This document shows, one piece after another, positions 15,859 to 25,433 of a stretch of DNA of 42,458 nt. The translations under genes were made by a program, and so were the position numbers. Position 1 is the first letter of the stretch. Every line of letters starts with the position of its first letter. This DNA is from an uncultured beta proteobacterium (lineage in GTDB: Bacteria; Pseudomonadota; Gammaproteobacteria; Burkholderiales; Burkholderiaceae_C). The stretch is from contig CAIUDG010000065.1 in the NCBI GenBank assembly GCA_903897925.1, positions 1 to 42,458 on the forward strand. The letters run 5' to 3'. The notes under the pieces were generated by a model. That model did not search any database, had not been told where the DNA came from, and was given only the letters and a program-made list of their open reading frames with translations.

Positions 15859-17907
15859 TTATGCAAACTCCACGATCGGCTGGTCCACCGACAGGCTTTC
15901 GCCCTTGTTGGCCAGCACCTTGCCGACCACGCCATCGGCCACAGCGAACAGCACGTTTTCCATTTTCATGGCTTCAATCACCGCCACGCGCTCACCGGCC
16001 TGCACCTTCTGACCCGGCACCACGGCCACTTCCACCAGCAGACCCGGCATCGGCGACAGCACAAAGCGACTCATGTCCGGCGCGGCCTTGAACGGCATCA
16101 GGGCATGCAGTTCGGCATTGCGTGGCGACATCACCATGACATCGACACGGGTGCCGTTGTGCTGCACGCGCAGCGCCAGCGGATTCTTCGGCGTGCCGCG
16201 CTCCACCTGGGCCACAAAAGGCGTGCCGTTGACGCTGCCGGTAATGACAATGTCATTCAGGCGCGAGCTGCTGCAGATGTCGTAGCTCTGGCTGCCCACC
16301 GTAACGCGTGCCGAGCCGGTGCGACCGACAAAATCTTCGACCCGCACCGGGGTGTAGCGATTGGCGCCTTCGCTGCCCAGCGTCACCACCACGTAATCGG
16401 CGCCGTCGTTGACGGCGTAACCGGGCAGCTGACCGCTCATGGCGGCGGCACGTTCGCGCGACTTGCGGCGCACAAACACGGCCAGCGCCTGCAGGAAGTC
16501 GGCGTCGTCATGAGGCACGTCTTCAGCGAAGAAGCCCTTGCCGTAGTTCTCGGCGATGAAGCCGGTGTTGAACTGGCCGCTGACAAACTTCGGGTGCGCC
16601 AGCAGTGCCGACTGGAAGGGGATGTTGCTGGACACACCGCGAATCACAAAACCGTTCAGCGCTTCGCGCATCTTGGCAATCGCTTCCATGCGGTCCTTGC
16701 CGTGCACGATCAGCTTGGCGATCATGGAGTCGTAGTACATCGGAATCTCGCCGCCGTCATGCACGCCGGTATCCACGCGCACGCCTTGCAGGTGCTCGAT
16801 GTCACCTTGCCACATGGTCTGCGCCGGGGGCGCAAAGCGCACCAGACGACCAGTGGACGGCAGGAAGTTGCGGAACGGGTCTTCGGCATTGATGCGGCAC
16901 TCGATGGCCCAGCCGTCGCGCTTGACTTCGGCTTGCGTCAGCGGCAGCTTTTCGCCAGCGGCGACACGGATCATCAACTCGACCAGATCGAGGCCGGTGA
17001 TGGCTTCGGTCACCGGGTGTTCCACCTGCAGACGGGTGTTCATTTCCAGGAAGTAGAAGCTCTCGTCCTTACCGACCACGAATTCCACGGTGCCCGCACT
17101 CTGGTACTTCACGGCCTTGGCCAGAGCCACTGCCTGTTCGCCCATGGCCTTGCGGGTGGCGTCGCTGATGAAGGGGCTGGGCGCTTCTTCAATGACCTTC
17201 TGGTGGCGGCGCTGGATAGAGCACTCGCGCTCGTTCAGGTACAGCACATTGCCGTGCGCGTCGCCGATCAGCTGAATTTCGATGTGGCGCGGTTCTTCCA
17301 CGAATTTTTCGATGAAGACGCGGTCATCGCCAAAGCTGTTGCGGGCTTCGTTGCGGCAGCTGGTGAAACCTTCCAGGGCTTCCTTGTCGTTCCAGGCCAC
17401 GCGCAGACCCTTGCCACCGCCGCCGGCGCTGGCCTTGATCATCACCGGATAGCCAATGCTCTTGGCAATCTCGACGGCTTTTTCCGGCGTTTCGATGGCG
17501 TCGTTAACACCCGGAATGCAGTTCACACCGGCCGCGCCGGCCAGCTTCTTGGACTCGATCTTGTCGCCCATGGCGGCAATCGAATAGTGCTTGGGGCCGA
17601 TGAAGGCAATGCCCTCTTCTTCCACGCGCTTGGAGAACTCGGAGTTTTCGCTCAGAAAACCATAGCCCGGGTGCACTGCCTGGGCGCCGGTCTGCTTGCA
17701 GGCAGCAATGATTTTTTCCGCCTGCAGATAGCTTTCGCGGCTGGGCGCCGGGCCGATGTGCACGGCTTCGTCCGCCAACAAAACATGGCGTGCATCGCGG
17801 TCCGCGTCGGAATAGACGGCAACCGTCTTGATGCCCATCTTGCGGGCAGTAGCGATCACACGGCAAGCGATTTCACCGCGGTTGGCAATCAAAATTTTGG
17901 TAAACAT
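15859..17907 (-). CDS. pccA: Propionyl-CoA carboxylase, biotin carboxylase/BCCP subunit
   Basis: 682 aa. This alpha subunit carboxylates its own biotin with ATP and bicarbonate. It begins MFTKILIANRGEIACR (biotin carboxylase N-domain). It has the ATP-grasp glycine loop (ASAGGGGKGLRV) and the signature FLEMNTRLQVEHPVTE. At the C-terminus is the biotinyl domain with the acceptor lysine in VIEAMKMEN. A 200-residue BT-type domain lies between them. Together with pccB and mcm it converts propionyl-CoA to methylmalonyl-CoA. Gap to pccB is 32 bp. Confidence 0.95.
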   Translation of the reverse strand: MFTKILIANRGEIACRVIATARKMGIKTVAVYSDADRDARHVLLADEAVHIGPAPSRESYLQAEKIIAACKQTGAQAVHPGYGFLSENSEFSKRVEEEGIAFIGPKHYSIAAMGDKIESKKLAGAAGVNCIPGVNDAIETPEKAVEIAKSIGYPVMIKASAGGGGKGLRVAWNDKEALEGFTSCRNEARNSFGDDRVFIEKFVEEPRHIEIQLIGDAHGNVLYLNERECSIQRRHQKVIEEAPSPFISDATRKAMGEQAVALAKAVKYQSAGTVEFVVGKDESFYFLEMNTRLQVEHPVTEAITGLDLVELMIRVAAGEKLPLTQAEVKRDGWAIECRINAEDPFRNFLPSTGRLVRFAPPAQTMWQGDIEHLQGVRVDTGVHDGGEIPMYYDSMIAKLIVHGKDRMEAIAKMREALNGFVIRGVSSNIPFQSALLAHPKFVSGQFNTGFIAENYGKGFFAEDVPHDDADFLQALAVFVRRKSRERAAAMSGQLPGYAVNDGADYVVVTLGSEGANRYTPVRVEDFVGRTGSARVTVGSQSYDICSSSRLNDIVITGSVNGTPFVAQVERGTPKNPLALRVQHNGTRVDVMVMSPRNAELHALMPFKAAPDMSRFVLSPMPGLLVEVAVVPGQKVQAGERVAVIEAMKMENVLFAVADGVVGKVLANKGESLSVDQPIVEFA

Positions 17908-17939
17908 GGTCTGGTTTTTCCTATTCTTCTGTTCTTTTT

Positions 17940-19472
17940 TTACAGTGGAATGTTGCCGTGTTTACGCCACGGGTTCTCGATCTTCTTGTCCTTCAGCATC
18001 ACCAGGCTGCGGCAGATCCGCTTGCGCGTTTCGTGCGGCAGGATGACGTCGTCGATAAAGCCGCGGGCACCCGCCACAAACGGGTTGGCGAAGCGGGCCT
18101 TGTACTCGGCTTCCTTGGCTGCCAGCTTTTCCGGATTGCCCTTGTCTTCTCGGAAAATAATTTCCACCGCGCCCTTGGCGCCCATCACGGCGATTTCGGC
18201 GTTTGGCCAGGCGAAGTTCACGTCGCCACGCAGGTGCTTGGACGCCATCACGTCGTAGGCACCGCCGTAGGCTTTGCGCGTAATCACGGTGATCTTCGGC
18301 ACCGTGCACTCGGCATACGCGTAGAGCAGTTTGGCGCCGTGCTTGATGATGCCGCCGTATTCCTGCGAGGTGCCGGGCATGAAGCCGGGCACGTCCACAA
18401 AGGTGATCACCGGAATATTGAAGGCGTCGCAGAAGCGCACAAAGCGGGCCGCCTTGATCGAGCTCTTAATGTCCAGGCAACCGGCCAGCACCAGCGGCTG
18501 GTTCGCCACGATGCCGACGGTCTGGCCGTCCATGCGGGCAAAGCCGATCAGAATATTTTTGGCGTATTCGGGTTGCAGTTCGAAGAAGTCGCCATCGTCC
18601 ACCGTCTTGACGATCAGCTCTTTCATGTCGTAAGGCTTGTTGGCATTGTCTGGCACCAGGGTGTCCAGGCTCTTGTCCATGCGTTCGGCCGGGTCACCAC
18701 TGGGGCGCACCGGGGCTTTTTCCCGGTTGCTCAACGGCAGGTAGTTGTACAGGCGGCGCAGCATCAGCAGCGCTTCAACGTCGTTTTCAAACGCCAGATC
18801 GGCAACGCCGCTCTTGGTGGTGTGGGTCACGGCGCCACCGAGTTCTTCGGCGGTGACTTCTTCATGGGTCACGGTCTTGACCACTTCAGGGCCCGTCACA
18901 AACATGTAAGAGCTGTCCTTCACCATGAAGATGAAGTCGGTCATGGCCGGGCTGTACACCGCGCCACCGGCCGAGGGGCCCATGATCATGCTGATCTGCG
19001 GAATCACGCCGCTGGCCATCACATTGCGTTGGAATACGTCCGCGTAGCCGCCGAGTGAAGCAACGCCTTCCTGGATACGGGCGCCGCCCGAGTCGTTCAG
19101 GCCGATCACCGGAGCACCGACCTTCATGGCCTGGTCCATCACCTTGCAGATCTTTTCCGCATGGGCTTCCGACAGGGCACCGCCGAACACCGTGAAGTCC
19201 TGGCTGAAGACAAACACCAGGCGGCCGTTGATCATGCCGTAGCCGGTGACCACGCCGTCGCCGGGAATCTTTTGGTCGGCCATGCCGAAGTCGACACAAC
19301 GGTGTTCGACAAACATATCCCACTCTTCAAACGTGCCTTCGTCGAGCAGCACTTCAATGCGTTCGCGCGCAGTGAGTTTTCCCTTTTTGTGTTGGGAATC
19401 AATGCGTTTTTGGCCGCCACCCAGGCGCGCGAGTTCGCGCTTGGCTTCGAGTTGTTCAAGGATATCGTGCAT
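17940..19472 (-). CDS. pccB: Propionyl-CoA carboxylase, carboxyltransferase subunit
   Basis: 510 aa, the usual length. It moves the carboxyl group from biotin to propionyl-CoA. Crotonase-fold halves show [21 protein letters not shown] in the N-half, and [15 protein letters not shown] with [15 protein letters not shown] in the C-half. These are the oxyanion and CoA-binding regions of acyl-CoA carboxylase beta subunits. It lies 18 bp after meaB in the same operon. Confidence 0.95.
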   Translation of the reverse strand: MHDILEQLEAKRELARLGGGQKRIDSQHKKGKLTARERIEVLLDEGTFEEWDMFVEHRCVDFGMADQKIPGDGVVTGYGMINGRLVFVFSQDFTVFGGALSEAHAEKICKVMDQAMKVGAPVIGLNDSGGARIQEGVASLGGYADVFQRNVMASGVIPQISMIMGPSAGGAVYSPAMTDFIFMVKDSSYMFVTGPEVVKTVTHEEVTAEELGGAVTHTTKSGVADLAFENDVEALLMLRRLYNYLPLSNREKAPVRPSGDPAERMDKSLDTLVPDNANKPYDMKELIVKTVDDGDFFELQPEYAKNILIGFARMDGQTVGIVANQPLVLAGCLDIKSSIKAARFVRFCDAFNIPVITFVDVPGFMPGTSQEYGGIIKHGAKLLYAYAECTVPKITVITRKAYGGAYDVMASKHLRGDVNFAWPNAEIAVMGAKGAVEIIFREDKGNPEKLAAKEAEYKARFANPFVAGARGFIDDVILPHETRKRICRSLVMLKDKKIENPWRKHGNIPL

Positions 19473-19490
19473 AGTTACCTTCTTTTGTTA

Positions 19491-20564
19491 TCACTGTCGA
19501 ATAGTGTTTGGCGCCAGCGCACCGGCATGCGCTGCAAGCAGCTTGCGCGCGGCGGTACTGGCGGCCAATTGTCCGGATTGCACTGCCGCAATGCATTGCG
19601 GCAGCTCCAATTGCAAAGCAGGATTGCTTTTGAATGCCTGTTTCAGACCGGCGTCGATGCGTTCCCACATCCACGACAAAGCCTGCTGTTGCCGCCGCTG
19701 CGCGAGCAGGCCGTTGGCGGTCTGTAACTCCTGAAAGCGGCACACCGCCGCCCAAAACCCTTCCAGCCCCTGGCCGTGCAAAGCGCTCAGGCGCATGACT
19801 TCGGGTTTCCAATAGCGCTCGCTGTGGCCATGCGCATGGCTGCCACCTTCCGGGTGCGCCAGCAGACGCAGACTGGAAGTGATCTGGGCCTGCGCGCGCA
19901 TCGCCGCATCGGCGTCGAGGTCGGCCTTGTTGATCACCACCAGATCGGCCAGTTCCATGACCCCTTTTTTGATCGCCTGCAGGTCGTCGCCGGCATTGGG
20001 CAACTGCAACAGCACAAACATATCGGTCATGCCCTGCACTGCGGTTTCGCTCTGGCCCACGCCCACGGTTTCGACGATCACCACGTCATAGCCGGCGGCC
20101 TCGCAGACCAGCATCGATTCACGCGTCTTCTCGGCCACGCCACCCAGCGTCCCGCTGCTCGGGCTGGGCCGGATATAGGCGCGCTCCTGTACCGACAGCT
20201 GCTCCATGCGCGTCTTGTCGCCCAAAATGGAGCCGCCTGAAACCGTGCTGCTCGGGTCCACCGCCAGCACCGCCACCCGATGGCCCTTGCCGATCAGGTA
20301 CAGGCCCAGCGCTTCAATGAAGGTGCTCTTGCCCACACCAGGTACGCCGCTGATGCCCAGGCGCAAAGACTTGCCGCTGTGCGGCAGCAGCGCGGTGAGC
20401 AAGGCGTCGGCGCGCAAGCGGTGGTCGGCACGCGTCGACTCCAGCAGCGTAATCGCCTTGGCAATGGCACGGCGTTGCAGCAGCCCCTCGGTCTGCACAA
20501 TCGTCGCCGCCACCGCCTGCGCCTGCGGGTTGTCGAACTGCATCGAATCGGTCGCCATCAGCAT
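19491..20564 (-). CDS. meaB: Methylmalonyl-CoA mutase GTPase chaperone MeaB
   Basis: 357 aa (355 if the second ATG at 20558 is used; neither has a clear Shine-Dalgarno). This G3E-family GTPase protects and reloads the B12-dependent mutase. The P-loop is [10 protein letters not shown], the base-recognition motif is NKAD ([11 protein letters not shown]), and [24 protein letters not shown] is abbreviated here as the VDPSS...GDKTRM switch region. The C-terminal helical arm mediates dimerisation. It directly follows mcm (24 bp), the arrangement expected for a mutase partner. Confidence 0.95.
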   Translation of the reverse strand: MLMATDSMQFDNPQAQAVAATIVQTEGLLQRRAIAKAITLLESTRADHRLRADALLTALLPHSGKSLRLGISGVPGVGKSTFIEALGLYLIGKGHRVAVLAVDPSSTVSGGSILGDKTRMEQLSVQERAYIRPSPSSGTLGGVAEKTRESMLVCEAAGYDVVIVETVGVGQSETAVQGMTDMFVLLQLPNAGDDLQAIKKGVMELADLVVINKADLDADAAMRAQAQITSSLRLLAHPEGGSHAHGHSERYWKPEVMRLSALHGQGLEGFWAAVCRFQELQTANGLLAQRRQQQALSWMWERIDAGLKQAFKSNPALQLELPQCIAAVQSGQLAASTAARKLLAAHAGALAPNTIRQ

Positions 20565-20588
20565 GCTTGAAGTCGCCAGCGGCCGGCC

Positions 20589-22760
20589 TCAGGCCTGGGC
20601 TTTTTCAATCGCGTCGAGCACCCCGCGTGCGCTGACCGGAATCGGTGTGCCCGGGCCAAAAATGCCCTTCACACCCGCCGACCAGAGAAAGTCGTAGTCC
20701 TGGCGCGGAATCACACCACCGACAAACACAATGATGTCGTCAGCGCCTTGCTTCTTCAGCTCGGCAATGATGGCCGGCACCAGGGTCTTATGACCGGCGG
20801 CCAGAGTGGACACGCCAACGGCATGCACGTCGTTTTCAATCGCCTGGCGCGCGCACTCTTCCGGGGTCTGGAACAGCGGGCCCATGTCCACGTCAAAACC
20901 GAGGTCGGCGAAGGCCGTGGCCACCACCTTGGCGCCCCGGTCATGGCCGTCTTGTCCGAGCTTGCTGATCATCACGCGCGGGCGGCGGCCTTGCGCTTCG
21001 GCAAAGCCGGCGATATCTTTCTTCAGCAGTTCCCAATATTCCATGGTGTCGCCTTGGGCGCTGTCGTAGGCCGCAGCGTAGACGCCGGTAACCTTCTGGG
21101 TGTCGGCACGGTGGCGGCCAAAAGCCTTTTCCAGCGCGTCGCTGACTTCACCCACCGTGGCACGCAGACGCATCGCCTGGATCGACAGGTCGAGCAAATT
21201 GCCGCTGCCGCTTTCGGCCGCTGCGCTCAGTGCATTCAAGGCAACTTCCACCTTGGCGCTATCGCGGCTGGCCCGGATCGATTGCAGGCGTGCAATTTGC
21301 CCGTCACGCACTGCCACGTTGTCGATGTCGCGCGCTTCAATGGTGTCTTCGGTCTTGAGCTTGTACTTGTTGACGCCAACAATCACGTCGCGACCGGAAT
21401 CGATGCGCGCCTGCTTGTCCGCCGCCGCCGCTTCAATTTTCAGCTTGGCCCAGCCGCTGTCCACGGCCTTGGTCATGCCGCCCATGGCTTCGACTTCCTC
21501 GATGATCTTCCAGGCGGCGTCGGCCATGTCCTGGGTCAGCTTTTCCATCATGTAGCTACCGGCCCAGGGATCGATCACATTGGTGATGTGGGTTTCTTCC
21601 TGAATGATGAGCTGGGTGTTACGGGCAATGCGCGCGCTGAACTCGGTTGGCAACGCGATCGCTTCGTCAAAGCTGTTGGTGTGCAGCGACTGGGTGCCGC
21701 CAAACACCGCCGCCATGGCTTCGATGGTGGTACGCACGACGTTGTTGTAGGGGTCCTGTTCGGTCAGACTCCAGCCGCTGGTCTGGCAGTGGGTGCGCAG
21801 CATCAGCGACTTCGGGTTCTTGGCATTGAAGCCCTTCATGATGCGGCACCACAGCAGACGCGCCGCCCGCATCTTGGCCACTTCCAGATAGAAGTTCATG
21901 CCGATGGCCCAGAAGAAGCTCAGGCGGCCAGCGAATTCGTCCACGTCCAGACCGGAGGCAATCGCGGTCTTCACATATTCCTTGCCGTCGGCCAGCGTGA
22001 AGGCCAGTTCCAGCGCCTGGTTGGCACCGGCTTCCTGCATGTGGTAACCCGAGATCGATATCGAGTTGAACTTGGGCATGTTCTTGGCGGTATAGCCAAT
22101 GATGTCGCCAATGATGCGCATGCTCGGCGCCGGCGGATAGATATAGGTGTTGCGCACCATGAACTCTTTCAGAATGTCGTTCTGAATCGTTCCGCTGAGC
22201 TGGTCCTGGCGCACGCCCTGCTCTTCTGCGGCAATCACATAGCCGGCCAACACCGGTAGCACGGCGCCGTTCATGGTCATCGAGACCGACACCTTGTCCA
22301 ACGGAATTTCGTTGAACAGAATCTTCATGTCCTCCACCGAGTCAATGGCCACGCCGGCCTTGCCGACGTCACCGGTAACCCGCGGATGGTCCGAGTCGTA
22401 GCCGCGGTGCGTGGCCAGGTCAAACGCCACGCTGACGCCCTGACCACCAGCGGCCAGCGCCTTGCGGTAGAAGGCATTCGATTCTTCGGCCGTGGAGAAA
22501 CCAGCGTACTGGCGAATCGTCCAGGGGCGCACGGCATACATGGTGGCCTGGGGGCCGCGCAGATAGGGTTCAAAACCTGGCAGGGTATCGGCATGTTCCA
22601 GACCCGCCACGTCGGCTGCGGTGTACAGCGGCTTCACGGCAATGCCGTCCGGTGTCATCCAGTTCAGGGCATCGACATTGCCGCCAGGTGCGGACTTCGC
22701 GGCAGCCTTGGCCCAGGCCTCTAGCGTGGCAGATTGAAATTCAGGTTTCTTGTCAGTCAT
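20589..22760 (-). CDS. mcm: Methylmalonyl-CoA mutase (adenosylcobalamin-dependent)
   Basis: 723 aa from the ATG at 22760. It rearranges (R)-methylmalonyl-CoA to succinyl-CoA. The N-terminal TIM barrel contains [18 protein letters not shown] and [16 protein letters not shown]. The C-terminal cobalamin domain has the base-off signature [10 protein letters not shown] with the axial His, then GVSTLAAGH and FVGGVIP. It is a single-chain (ScpA-type) enzyme. A longer reading from 22835 is unsupported and would cross a palindrome in the promoter region. It is first gene of the operon. Confidence 0.97.
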   Translation of the reverse strand: MTDKKPEFQSATLEAWAKAAAKSAPGGNVDALNWMTPDGIAVKPLYTAADVAGLEHADTLPGFEPYLRGPQATMYAVRPWTIRQYAGFSTAEESNAFYRKALAAGGQGVSVAFDLATHRGYDSDHPRVTGDVGKAGVAIDSVEDMKILFNEIPLDKVSVSMTMNGAVLPVLAGYVIAAEEQGVRQDQLSGTIQNDILKEFMVRNTYIYPPAPSMRIIGDIIGYTAKNMPKFNSISISGYHMQEAGANQALELAFTLADGKEYVKTAIASGLDVDEFAGRLSFFWAIGMNFYLEVAKMRAARLLWCRIMKGFNAKNPKSLMLRTHCQTSGWSLTEQDPYNNVVRTTIEAMAAVFGGTQSLHTNSFDEAIALPTEFSARIARNTQLIIQEETHITNVIDPWAGSYMMEKLTQDMADAAWKIIEEVEAMGGMTKAVDSGWAKLKIEAAAADKQARIDSGRDVIVGVNKYKLKTEDTIEARDIDNVAVRDGQIARLQSIRASRDSAKVEVALNALSAAAESGSGNLLDLSIQAMRLRATVGEVSDALEKAFGRHRADTQKVTGVYAAAYDSAQGDTMEYWELLKKDIAGFAEAQGRRPRVMISKLGQDGHDRGAKVVATAFADLGFDVDMGPLFQTPEECARQAIENDVHAVGVSTLAAGHKTLVPAIIAELKKQGADDIIVFVGGVIPRQDYDFLWSAGVKGIFGPGTPIPVSARGVLDAIEKAQA

Positions 22761-22831
22761 GGCGTGTTCCGTTGCGCTGTTGTAGTGCCCCTGGGAGTAG
22801 CGCAGCCTCTCCACTAAAAAGACAGGTGCGC

Positions 22832-22848
22832 ACATCCCCGGGGGATGT
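22832..22848. promoter_or_regulatory. Perfect palindrome between mcm and the GntR gene
   Basis: ACATCCCCGGGGGATGT is an 8+1+8 perfect inverted repeat. It lies just downstream of the predicted mcm start site and upstream of the gntR -10. It is a good operator candidate, presumably for the neighbouring GntR protein. Confidence 0.5.
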
Positions 22849-22872
22849 TTTTCAAAATCCCTAGGGCGAAAG

Positions 22873-22900
22873 TTTACATTATTTATAATTATTGATTCAA
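22873..22900 (-). promoter_or_regulatory. Candidate mcm operon promoter
   Basis: On the minus strand TTGAAT (22900-22895) and TGTAAA (22878-22873) are spaced by 16 bp in an AT-rich patch. The predicted start is near 22866, about 105 nt upstream of the mcm ATG. Confidence 0.4.
22884..22889 (+). promoter_or_regulatory. -10 element for the GntR gene
   Basis: A perfect TATAAT lies 41 bp upstream of the ATG at 22931. No clear -35 is seen. It overlaps the divergent mcm promoter, so one bound protein could affect both. Confidence 0.4.
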
Positions 22901-22930
22901 AATATAGCGCCGACCTTACAATCCGCGACC

Positions 22931-23614
22931 ATGCCCGCTCTGACTTTCAAGCCCGGTCCCGGCCGAACGGCCCCTCCCCGGATTTCCCCACGCGCCCTCT
23001 ACGTTGAGGTGGCCGAGCTCTTGCGCCAGCGCATTTTTCACAGCGAACTCGAACCCGGCAGCTGGATCGACGAACTGAAAATTGCCGAGGAGTACGGCAT
23101 CAGCCGCACTCCTCTGCGCGAAGCGCTGAAGGTGCTGGCGGCAGAGGGGCTGGTTACCATGAAAGTGCGCCGTGGCGCCTATGTCACCGAAGTGTCAACG
23201 CAAGACCTGAGTGACGTCTACCACCTGCTGAGCCTGCTCGAAGGCGACGCCGCCGGTGTCGTCGCCGAGCGTGCCAGCGCGCGGGAATTGCAGGACTTGC
23301 AAGCGCTGCACCAGGAACTGGAAACCGCGGCCAAACCCGGTACCAGCAATGCAGACGCCTTCTTCACCATCAATGAGCGCTTTCACATGCGTTTGCTGGA
23401 GATCGCCAACAACCGCTGGCGTGACCAGATGGTTGCCGATCTGCGCAAGGTCATGAAGCTGAACCGCCACAACTCGCTACTGAAGTCCGGCCGCATGGAC
23501 GAGTCACTGATGGAGCACCGCGCCATCATGGAAGCGCTGCTGGCGCGCAACACCAGCCTGGCAGCCCAACGCATGCGCGAACACTTCAGCAACGGGCTGG
23601 AAGCCGCCGCCTGA
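22931..23614 (+). CDS. GntR family regulator (FadR/FCD subfamily)
   Basis: 227 aa from the ATG at 22931; a TTG at 22892 would overlap the promoter. The N-terminal winged helix has [17 protein letters not shown] and the recognition part [19 protein letters not shown]. The C-terminal FCD helical domain ([13 protein letters not shown], and [12 protein letters not shown]) normally binds a carboxylate effector with metal-ligand Asp/His residues. It is divergent from mcm, so it likely controls the propionate operon in response to a pathway acid or CoA ester. This is inferred from position. Confidence 0.85.
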   Translation: MPALTFKPGPGRTAPPRISPRALYVEVAELLRQRIFHSELEPGSWIDELKIAEEYGISRTPLREALKVLAAEGLVTMKVRRGAYVTEVSTQDLSDVYHLLSLLEGDAAGVVAERASARELQDLQALHQELETAAKPGTSNADAFFTINERFHMRLLEIANNRWRDQMVADLRKVMKLNRHNSLLKSGRMDESLMEHRAIMEALLARNTSLAAQRMREHFSNGLEAAA

Positions 23615-23630
23615 AGCCGCTCCCAGCCTC

Positions 23631-24641
23631 CTAAGCCAGCGCCTCTTGCGGCTCCAGGGCCCGGCGCGCCAAAACACTGACCTCGGCCGGCGACATATTC
23701 TTGACCCGGTGATCACTCCAGATGCGACGCCATTTGCGCGCGCCAGGCATGCCGTGGTGCAAACCCAGAATATGGCGTGCAATGCCATACCAGTGGGTGC
23801 CATGGAGCCGTGCTTCGTGCTCCATGTAGCGCACCATGGCCTGCTCCACTTCGTCACGGCTCAGCGGGTATTCCTGGTCCCCGAAGAATGCCTGATCCCA
23901 CTCGGACAGCCACCACGGTGAGTGGTAGGCCTCGCGCCCGATCATTACGCCATCGACCTTTTGCAAGTGGCTGCGCACCTGATCGGTGGTGGTAATGCCG
24001 CCATTGATGCTGATGTGCAAATCGGGAAAATCGCGCTTGAGCTGGTACACATGCCCGTAACGCAAAGGCGGAACCTCGCGATTTTCCTTGGGACTCAAAC
24101 CCTTGAGCCAGGCATTGCGGGCATGCACGATAAAGGTACTGCAGCCGGTTCTGGCCACGGTGCCAACAAAATCGCGCAGAAACTCATAACTCTCGTTGCT
24201 ATCAATACCGATGCGGTGTTTGACCGACACCCGCACTGAAGACGCGTCCTGCATTGCCTTGATGCCATCGGCCACCAAGCCGGACTCGTGCATCAGGCAG
24301 GCACCAAAGGCCCCGCGCTGCACCCGCTGCGAGGGACAGCCGCAGTTCAGATTGATCTCGTCGTAGCCCCACTGCGCGCCCAGGCGGGCACAGGCGGCCA
24401 GATCTTCCGGTTCGCTGCCACCGAGCTGCAAGGCCAGCGGGTGCTCCTCGATATTGAAACGCAAATGGCGCTCCACGTCGCCATGCAGCAGCGCACCGGT
24501 GGTCACCATTTCGGTGTACAGCAGGGCATGCCGGCTCAGCAGGCGATGGAAATACCGGCAATGCCTATCGGTCCAGTCCAGCATCGGAGCGACGCTGAGC
24601 CGTGGCACGCTGGCCCCGGGACGCACAAGAGATTCAGTCAT
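23631..24641 (-). CDS. dusA: tRNA-dihydrouridine synthase A
   Basis: 336 aa. This flavin enzyme reduces uridines 20/20a in the tRNA D-loop using NADPH. The TIM barrel begins RLSVAPMLDWTDRHCRYF, the DusA-type start. The catalytic Cys is in NLNCGCPSQRVQ, KHRIGID and FIVHARNAWLKGLSP are further family motifs, and INGGI binds FMN. It is convergent with the GntR gene (16 bp gap). Confidence 0.95.
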   Translation of the reverse strand: MTESLVRPGASVPRLSVAPMLDWTDRHCRYFHRLLSRHALLYTEMVTTGALLHGDVERHLRFNIEEHPLALQLGGSEPEDLAACARLGAQWGYDEINLNCGCPSQRVQRGAFGACLMHESGLVADGIKAMQDASSVRVSVKHRIGIDSNESYEFLRDFVGTVARTGCSTFIVHARNAWLKGLSPKENREVPPLRYGHVYQLKRDFPDLHISINGGITTTDQVRSHLQKVDGVMIGREAYHSPWWLSEWDQAFFGDQEYPLSRDEVEQAMVRYMEHEARLHGTHWYGIARHILGLHHGMPGARKWRRIWSDHRVKNMSPAEVSVLARRALEPQEALA

Positions 24642-24743
24642 CAGAAAAGCGGATAGATGGATATGCGCAAATTACGCAACAGCGCCTATTTTCGCAGTTC
24701 GGCGCCGCGGCCCGACAGCGGGCGCGCCACACGATACCAGGCA

Positions 24744-25424
24744 TCAGGAAACCGCGCACCAGGGTGCCGCGTTGTGCATCAGCCCCATCCACAAGCCCCA
24801 GCCGGAACTCAGCGCCAAGGCCGCCCCGGCCAGACGCACGCCCCAGGAGCCGGCGCCGGGCCGGGCGGCGCGCAATTTCAGCCACAACCAGGGCGCCAGG
24901 CCCATGGCAACGCTGGTGCCCAAAGCAAACAAGGCCATCACCGCTGCGCCCTGCAGTGGTCCACCCGCCATGGCTGCGACCAGCAGGGCCGAATACAACA
25001 GGCCGCACGGCAGCAAGGCCCAGAACACGCCCAGCACCAGCGGCGCTGCGGCATGGCCCGTACCAAGCGTCTTGGCACGCGCCCAGATATGCCGACCGGC
25101 CAGGTCCAGCCAGACCGGCTGGCGTCCACGCAAGAGCAGCAGCAAGCCCAGTGCCATGGCGGCCACATGGAACAGACTCCAGACCGGGCGCAAGGCCGCT
25201 GACTGCACCGTCAGCCAGCCCAGCCCCTGCATCGACGCTGCTGCCAGCGCGCCCAGCAGGCTATAACCAATAATCCGACCCAGCTGAAAACTGCCCAGCG
25301 CGACGTGGCCACGCTTACCGGCCGCCTGCCCCAGCCCCGCACAGGCAGCACCACACATGGCTACGCAGTGCGGCCCGCCTACCAAACCCATTACAAGCGC
25401 AGTCAGCGCCAAAGAAAATTGCAT
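24744..25424 (-). CDS. TauE/SafE-family (DsbD_2-like) membrane protein
   Basis: 226 aa, with about six hydrophobic segments. The N-terminus has GGPHCVAMCGAACAG, a Cys-x3-Cys pair typical of the branch of this family found beside cbb3 oxidase and heavy-metal genes. A second such site is FWALLPCGLLYSAL. It follows hemN by 9 bp on the same strand, close to the cco genes. A role in copper or thiol handling for oxidase assembly is plausible, but the name sulfite exporter is only a family label. The roughly 100 bp between it and dusA hold no gene I can see. Confidence 0.75.
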   Translation of the reverse strand: MQFSLALTALVMGLVGGPHCVAMCGAACAGLGQAAGKRGHVALGSFQLGRIIGYSLLGALAAASMQGLGWLTVQSAALRPVWSLFHVAAMALGLLLLLRGRQPVWLDLAGRHIWARAKTLGTGHAAAPLVLGVFWALLPCGLLYSALLVAAMAGGPLQGAAVMALFALGTSVAMGLAPWLWLKLRAARPGAGSWGVRLAGAALALSSGWGLWMGLMHNAAPWCAVS

Positions 25425-25433
25425 CCGCCGATG

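Noticed and set aside
15397..18258. A 953-codon open frame on the plus strand
   Set aside because: It is antisense to mce, pccA and pccB, which carry full family motifs; long antisense frames are common in GC-rich DNA.
22832..22848. Palindrome plus T-run as a plus-strand terminator
   Set aside because: No plus-strand gene lies upstream that would need ending, and the inverted repeat has no proper loop; an operator is more likely.
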